From assembly GCA_016271365.2 (NCBI GenBank), contig CM057456.1, positions 612,813,501-612,877,500 of the forward strand: a DNA stretch of 64,000 nt, read 5' to 3'. Below the pieces are notes generated by a model, which was not told the origin of the DNA, did no database searches, and saw only the letters and a program-made list of their open reading frames with translations. This document shows positions 57,976 through 64,000 of the stretch, one piece after another. Origin of the DNA: Neoceratodus forsteri (taxonomy: Eukaryota > Chordata > Ceratodontiformes > Ceratodontidae). The position numbers and the translations under genes are program-made. Numbering within the stretch: the first letter of the stretch is position 1; each line of letters begins with the position of its first letter.

Positions 57976-58048
57976 AGGGGTTGAGATACTGGACCTGGAG
58001 AGTGAAGCTTGACAGGTCCATGCTGGTATCTCGACCCCCATACCTTCC
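57976..58048. repeat. Hairpin-forming inverted repeat
   Basis: The arms ggggttgagatactggacct and aggtccatgctggtatctcgaccccc pair imperfectly around an ~18-base loop. Confidence 0.6.
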
Positions 58049-58795
58049 AAGGGAGCTCTGAAGCCTTGTTGGATATTTTGAGTAATTTTGCTGGAGGAAA
58101 CAGTTATATAAATGCTGGGGATAGATGCTCTGGGGTTTTAGATGCTATGTGGTGCATTTTGGAGCTTATTTTAAACATACAACACACTTTTGTTAAGTAT
58201 CCTCACCACAACTGGCTCCATGGAAATAATTTGTTTCTTCTTTATGTAATATTTTTGGTGGGTTCTCTGCAGACTTACTTTATTATCCAGTTCACATACT
58301 GTACTATTTTATTTCTTTATAACAAATCCTACCTTGTGGTGAGAAGTTCTTTTATGCTGATTTCCCTCAGCAGAGCTAATCATTCCATCTTCTTCTGCTA
58401 CACATACACGGACCATGACAGCTCTTAGTTAACCTTGATAACCATTCCCCCATTCTCTTTGTTGACAAGATTGACAGATAGTATATGCTTTTTATACGGT
58501 TAAAAATACAGAATCAAGGAACATGTATCTACTTATGTACACTGGAATTAAGATCATAATATTAATAATATTCAATTTTGTAATTTCCCATAGTGCACTG
58601 AAGATATTTTAATGTGAACTACTAATCATGGGCGAACTTCTATCTGTGGTTAACAAATACTAGCAATAAAAGATCTATAAGCAAAGTATATTGTTTGGGG
58701 GGGAGTAGATTATCTAGCGAGAGTAAATAGAAGTATATGTGGTTAATTCATAGCCAGGGCTTGATTAGATTTGAACTACATATACTGTATATATG

Positions 58796-59111
58796 CAGAA
58801 GTCCATCTTCTTCCAAGTTGTGTAACGGTGTGCTTTGAAACAACTGAGAAATTGCATGGGATATACTATATTGGACTAGATATCTGCAACAAATCTCTCT
58901 CTTGCTTACATCTGAGGGAAGTTTTCCTTACTTTACAGTCTTACATTGGTATTGCTTTGGTTTAATTATTTTAGTTTTTAATTCAGGAAGGGGGGTTTCA
59001 AAACTGCTTATCTTGTGAGCATCTTCAGAAGGGTTGGAAATAACTGCATATTTGATTTTCCTTTGTGGGTAACTGGACTGTCTACTAGTATTCTGTGACA
59101 GTTTGCATCAA
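58796..59111 (+). repeat. ~316-bp direct repeat, copy 1
   Basis: Runs from cagaagtccatcttcttcc to gacagtttgcatcaa. Nearly identical to 59359-59672, with only a few substitutions and short indels. Confidence 0.92.
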
Positions 59112-59358
59112 TATATTTTGAATTATACAATGTGGTAAATCCAATGTCCCAAATACTGCATCCTGATTGGTTGGCTGGTACATTTACCACCGTGATAATA
59201 GCAAAGGCTGCAGTTTGTAATTTGATGCCAGATAGAGCCTCAGGTGGTGGAAATTGTCTTCACTAGTCAGGGAGACCTGCATCACATCCAATTGTTCTGG
59301 CTTGGACATTCCAGCATTGATCAGTTACTATAAACTATTGGTGTGATCCTGTTTCAGA

Positions 59359-59672
59359 CAGAAGTCCATCTTCTTCCAAGTTGTGTAACAGGGTGTGCTT
59401 TGAAACAACTGAGAAGCTGCATGGGATATACTATATTGGACTAGATATCTGCAACAAATCTCTCTCTTGCTTACATCTGAGGGAAGTTTTCCTTACTTTA
59501 CAGTCTTACATTGGTATTGCTTTGTGATTATTTTAGTTTTTAATTCAGGGAGGGGGTTTTCAAAACTGCTTATCTTGTGAGCATCTTCAGAAGGGTTGAA
59601 ATAACTGCATATTTGATTTTCCTTTGTGGCTAACTGGACTGTCTACTAGTATTCTGTGACAGTTTGCATCAA
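59359..59672 (+). repeat. ~314-bp direct repeat, copy 2
   Basis: Second copy, offset by 563 bp from copy 1, with about 247 bp of unrelated sequence between them. Ends do not start TG or end CA, so LTRs are unlikely; family unknown. Confidence 0.92.
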
Positions 59673-60012
59673 ATTACTTTTAAATAGTTTACAAATCAGT
59701 TACTGGACGTTAGTTGAATTACTATAAGGGGGCTGTACTCACCAGGGTGGTGGAGCAGTGGTGTATTTGATTGTCTCTAACAGTCACCAGTGGTTGTGGA
59801 CTACCCACCCCTCCTTCCCCACACCCCACACCCCTAGGCGTGACGTCTCCTTTATAGCCAATGTTCTGACATCACTTCCTCAACAGGTCTTGGGGCAGAA
59901 CTGTCATATTCCTAATAACCCAGGACAGTGCATAAAGGGTAAGTACACACCACAAAAAGAAAAAAAAAATCCAATAAATATTTACATATTGTATATTATA
60001 AGGGAGAGGGAC

Positions 60013-60925
60013 ATGTGGGGAGTGGTGCAATGCACTGGCTGTGGGGCAGCAGTTTTCCGGGAGACATTCTGGAAACTGCATTGCTGTCCTATTTGCAGGC
60101 AACTGTCAGCTCTGAGGGAGGAGGTTGCCCACCTCCAGGCTGAACTGGCAAGGACTAAGGAGGCCTCCCCCCACCCAAAGAGCACCACTGCCTCAGAGGC
60201 TTCCAAATATGAAGAGCCATTGGACCACAGTGGGTTCTGAGAGGGTGCAGGTGGTGGAACAGAGGCGAAGCCCCCTAGTTGTACCTCTACACAAACCATA
60301 CACCAGTCTGGCAGAGCAAGGTTCCTCTATGATGGCACCCTCAGTGAAGACCAAGAAGAATGCTGAGGACATCCACAAGGGAGACCCACAGAAGGGTGGC
60401 AAGGGACACCACAGGGGAAGGAAACAGCTTCTGATAGGGGACTCAGTTGTTAGAGGGGTAGACCTGGGGAAGGGAGAGGAGAGGGAAGTAAGGTGCCTGC
60501 CTGGTGCCATGGCTTGGAGGGACAAGAAGCGAATCCTCAGGATTGCAGAAGCAGCATCACAGGAGAGGCAACTAGATATCATTGTCCACTTTGGGACAAA
60601 TGACCTAGCTAGGCATGGGATCAGTGCAGTGCAGGATGAAACTGTGGAGTTGGGGAGGGGCCTCAGACAGGTAGCAAGCATGGTTACCTTCTCAGAGGTG
60701 CTGCCAGTCCATGGCAGGGGTGCGGCTAGGGTACTACACACCATGCGGTTTAATGAATGGTTGCAAAACTGGTGCAGAGCACAGGGCTTTGGCTTCATTG
60801 GGGACTGGGGGCACACCTGGAGAGATGAAGGTCTATACTGGCGTGATGGTCTGCATCTGTCCACAAAGGGAACTAATATTCTAAGTGACAGGTTTAAATG
60901 CTTCCTTGGCAAGCTTTTAAACTAG
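60013..60925 (+). pseudogene. LINE ORF1: Cys-rich motif, coiled coil and SGNH-type esterase
   Basis: ORF1 of the CR1-like element. It starts ATG at 60013 (MWGVVQCTGCGAAVF) with a four-cysteine cluster (CTGCG, then CCPIC) followed by a heptad-like coiled coil (LREEVAHLQAELARTKEA). A frameshift near 60225 moves to a second frame: RKQLLIGDSVVRGVD (~60420, SGNH block I with the Ser of GDS), HFGTNDLARHG (~60590, block III), and DGLHLSTKGTNILSDRF (~60850, block V with the Asp-x-x-His pair). CR1-clade ORF1 proteins with a PHD-like motif and an esterase domain are known. The catalytic Ser, Asp and His are all visible, but the frameshift separates the N-terminus. Confidence 0.87.
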
Positions 60926-60999
60926 CCGTGGGGGGGAAGTGCTAATAAGAGGCAGGAAATTTCAAGCCTCCCCCCACAAAACATGACAGGTAGTAAGGT

Positions 61000-63720
61000 A
61001 AACACTGAGGTACAGTGCTCAACAGAGGGCAGGACATGGGTAAATGGAAAAATAGACAAGGGCAAAAAGAGCAGGCATGGGGAAAAAAGGATAAAGCCAA
61101 CATTAAATGGAGGGCAATGAGTACCAGTGCCCATAGTCTGGGAAACAAGCTTCCTGAGCTAGTAGCCTTGATGGAAGATGAACAATTAGATATTGTGGCA
61201 GTCACGGAAACATGGTACATGGAGAACCATGACTGAGATGTCAACATACCGGGGTACACAGTCTACAGAAGGGACAGGGAGGGGAAAAGAGGAGGTGGAG
61301 TAGCTCTATACATAAGGGAAGGGATCAAAGCTACAGAACTAAAAAGTAAAGGGGGAGGACAAGAGGCACTCTGGGTCACCTTGGAGACAGGGAATGGCAT
61401 CACAATCCGCACAGGGTTGTATACAGACCCCCATCTCAAGGGGAGGAAATGGACAAGAAAATGATAGAGGACATTCTCAAAATGTCTGAAAAAGGGGAGA
61501 TACTGTTGATGGGGGACCTGAATATGCCAGATGTTAACTGGATGACATGTACTGCAGCCACATCCAAGAGCAGGGTCATTCTCGATGCCCTGCAGGGGGC
61601 AGGCCTTAGACAGCTAGTGTTGGAACCCACTCGGTAGGGAGCAATACTAGACCTGGTACTCTCAAATGGAGAGAGGATCACAAATTTAGAAGTCAGTAGA
61701 CATCTGGGAACAAGCGACCACTGCACAGTGTGCTTCACAATAAGCACAACCATGGAGATGGGCCATACAAAAACAAGCATACTGGACTTTAGAAGGGCTG
61801 ACTTTGGCAAAATGGGTGAATACTTGAGGAATACACTAGCAAATGGCCAAAAAGGAGGGGTGGAAGAACAATGGGGAAAAATCAAAACTGCCATCATAGA
61901 GGCAACAAGCCTTTGTGTGAAACAGATAAAGAAAACAAAGCGGAGTAAAAAAACACTATGATTCTCAAAAGAGGTGGCAGGGAAGGTTAAGGAGAAAAAG
62001 GCTACATTCAAAAAGTATAAGGAATCACAGAAGGAGCACGACAGGGAATTGTATCAATTAAAGCAGAAAGAAGTGGGGAAGGCAGTCAGAATAGCAAAAG
62101 CCCAAACTGAGGAAAAAGTAGCCAATTCAGTTAAGAAGGGGGATAAAACCTTTTATAGGTATATTAGGGAGCATAGAACGGTTAAGGGTGGAATAGTGAA
62201 GATTAATAAGGGAGAGGGGAGGTGGGCAGAGGGAGACAGTGAAAAGGCAGAGTTACTGAATGAATACTTTTGCTCAGTATTCACAAAAGAAGATGAGGAG
62301 GAGTTACCTAAACCAGACAATAGAAGCACTCTGGGTAGGGGGGTTGACACCAATCCATTTACAGAAGAAAGAGTCCTGAAAGAACTCCTAAAACTCAAGG
62401 TGGACAAAGCAATGGAGCCTGACGGGATTCACCCCAGAATCCTAACAAGAACTAAGGGAGGACCTAGTGACACCACTGACCATACTTGTTAACAAATCAT
62501 GGGAGGATGGGTGGTACCTGAGGACTGAGGAGGGCAGATGTGATTCCCTTCACAAAAGTGAGAGCAAGGCAGAAGTAGGAAACTACAGACCTGTAAGTTT
62601 GACCTCAGTGGTAGGGAAAATGATGGACTTACTTCTGAAAGAAAGAATTGTTGAGTACCTAGAGGCCAACGGGGCACGGGACCCAAAGCAGCATGGATTT
62701 ACAGCAGGAAGGTCATGTCAGATGAATCTAATAGATTTCTTTGACTGGGTGACCAAAGTAATAGACCAAGCAGGGGCTATGGATATGGCCTACCTAGACT
62801 TTAGCAAGGCGTTTGACACAGTCCTGCACAAAAGATTGATAATCAAGTTAGCCAGCCTGGGAGTGGGTCCCATGGTGGTAGCCTGGGTAGCAAACTGGCT
62901 GTACAACAGGACACAGAAAGTAATAGTGAATGGAACACATTCCGAAGAAAGGTCACTAGTGGAGTACTTCAGGGCTCAGTACTAGGTCCAGTCCTCTTTA
63001 CATCTTTATAGGTGACATTGCAGAGGGTCTGAGGAAAGGTATGCCTCTTTGCAGATGACACAAAGATCTGTAACAGAGTTGATACACAAGGGGGGCTAGA
63101 AAGGATGAGAAGGGACTTGGCAAGGTTGGAGGAATGGTCAGACATATGGCAGCTTAGATTTAATGCAAAGAAGTGCAAAGTAATGCACCTGGGAAACAAA
63201 AACCCAGGAGAAGAGTACACAATAGCAGAGGAAGTACTAATAACAACAAAAATGGAAAGGGACCTGGGGGTAGTCATATCAGATGATCTAAAGGTGGTTA
63301 AGCAATGTGAGAAGTCAAGGAGAGCCAGGGGGATACTGGGATGCATAGGAAGGGGCATCACAAGTAGAAAAAGGGAAGTGGTTATCCCTCTGTACAGACA
63401 GTTGGTGAGACCCCATCTGGAGTACTGTGTGCAGTTTTGGAGACTTCATCTACACAAGGACATAGGACGGAAGCAGTCCAGAGGAGGGCAACTAAAATGG
63501 TGCAGGGTCTGCATCAGAAACCATATGAAGAGAGACTGAGAGAACTTAATATGTATACCCTTGATGAAAGGAGGGACATGATAGAAACGTTCAGGTACCT
63601 CAAGGGACTCAACAAAGTCCAGGAGGGTAGCATCTTTCAGAAAAAGAGATGTGTAAGAACAAGGGGGGACAATTTAAAGATAGAGGGGGGACGGCTCGGG
63701 TAATGTGAGGACATTTTTTT
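61000..63720 (+). pseudogene. LINE ORF2: AP-endonuclease and reverse transcriptase
   Basis: Polyprotein of the element at 59950-63950. Endonuclease: NKLPELVALMEDEQLDIVAV and TETWY (~61150-61215), then a stop, a GYTVYRRDREGKRGGGVALYI-like block (~61255), GEILLMGDLNMPDVNWM (~61500) and HLGTSDHCTVCF (~61700). Linker KAQTEEKVANSVKKGDKTFY (~62100) and EYFCSVFTKED (~62265). RT: LKVDKAMEPDGIHPRIL (~62400), NYRPVSLTSVVGKM (~62580), QHGFTAGRSCQMNLIDFFDW (~62690), DMAYLDFSKAFDTVLHKRL (~62790), an out-of-frame FADDTK (~63050), FNAKKCKVMHLGNKNP (~63160), MLGCIGRGITSRKREV-like (~63340) and LEYCVQFWRLHL (~63420). At least four frameshifts or stops. It shares the core of every CR1-like copy in the window. 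Confidence 0.87.
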
Positions 63721-64000
63721 TCATGGCGAGTGGTGGATGCATGGAACCGCCTTCCTGGGGAGGTTGTTGGGTCTAAAACAGTGGGGAATTCAAACATGCA
63801 TGGGACAGACATAAAGCAAGTGTAGTGGGGTGGTGCAGGAAGTAGGCTGTTGGTTAACTAGAATCTGCAGCTTATCCAGTAGGTAGGAAATGGGCAGACT
63901 GGGTGGGCCAAGTGGTCCATATCTGCCATCAAAGTCTATGTTTCTATGTCTATTTGAATCTACTCCAGTTGTAGGGGATTTACAGCAACTTGAATTCAGA

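Larger units (their letters stand above)
59950..63950 (+). mobile_element. CR1-like LINE, near full length
   Basis: The most complete LINE in the window: ORF1, then ORF2 with endonuclease and RT, then the standard 3' end (63880-63950, with gggcagactgggtgggccaa and a short tctatgtt/tctatgtc repeat at the terminus). The 5' boundary is uncertain. Several frameshifts and stops show that it is not active now. Confidence 0.88.

Noticed and set aside
58796..59672. Direct repeats as LTRs of a short retrotransposon
   Set aside because: The repeats do not begin TG and end CA, no primer-binding site or polypurine tract is visible and the 247-bp spacer is non-coding.
60193..60912. 239-codon open frame antisense to the LINE ORF1
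   Set aside because: It is the complement of the esterase-encoding frame, which carries clear family motifs; the antisense product has none.

Overview
The window is eukaryotic DNA, almost certainly from a vertebrate with a large, transposon-rich genome. There is no bacterial gene organisation. What can be recognised is tyrosine-recombinase (DIRS) retrotransposons, CR1/L2-type LINEs, a Tc1 DNA transposon, hAT elements, MITEs, microsatellites and one CpG-island promoter. The mix of abundant DIRS elements with CR1/L2 LINEs and Tc1/hAT elements fits an amphibian, possibly a caecilian; that assignment is inference and I cannot confirm it from sequence alone.

Layout. 1-2473: 5' part of a DIRS element (D), minus strand, running off the left edge. 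2996-4760: minus-strand CR1-like LINE. 4764-8000: mostly unassigned DNA with small duplications. 8025-26660: a stack of three nested DIRS elements, all reading on the minus strand. The oldest, A, occupies the outer flanks. B (9700-20861) sits inside the RNase H region of A. C (13325-18918) sits inside the gag gene of B. A separate 1944-bp hAT element (21967-23910, 8-bp target duplication) also interrupts A. 27.4-38.5 kb: intergenic DNA with LINE scraps, a 164-bp hAT MITE, AC microsatellites, fold-back structures and dispersed repeats. 38670-40316: a Tc1 transposon whose transposase carries a single internal stop. 41.6-43.2 kb: a second copy of a dispersed repeat, split by a 640-bp MITE, followed by a second GC-rich repeat. 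43.4-48.7 kb: two LINEs head to head. 49549-49738: a candidate host exon on the minus strand. 50219-53140: a plus-strand LINE split by a 1.35-kb fold-back element. 53.4-54.5 kb: CpG-rich promoter with ETS and NRF1-like sites and a possible minus-strand first exon. 55.3-57.9 kb: two L2-like LINE fragments, one split by a 442-bp hAT MITE. 58.8-59.7 kb: two near-identical 315-bp direct repeats. 59.95-63.95 kb: a nearly full-length CR1-like LINE with an esterase-containing ORF1.

How the parts work together. Each DIRS element has the order gag, RT-RNase H, tyrosine recombinase, with inverted terminal repeats and an internal complementary region (ICR) that matches the joined ends of the element. 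This is the architecture expected for replication through a circular intermediate that the recombinase integrates without target duplication. The two resolvable insertions here support that model, because the flanks rejoin exactly, restoring gag (for C) and an open RNase H frame (for B). The most notable observation is at the gag/pol boundary. Copies C and D end gag at CCC-TGA-T and continue pol in the +1 frame, whereas B reads CCT-GAT in one frame. This resembles an antizyme-type +1 frameshift site. Every element I could read contains stops or frameshifts, so most are probably dead copies.
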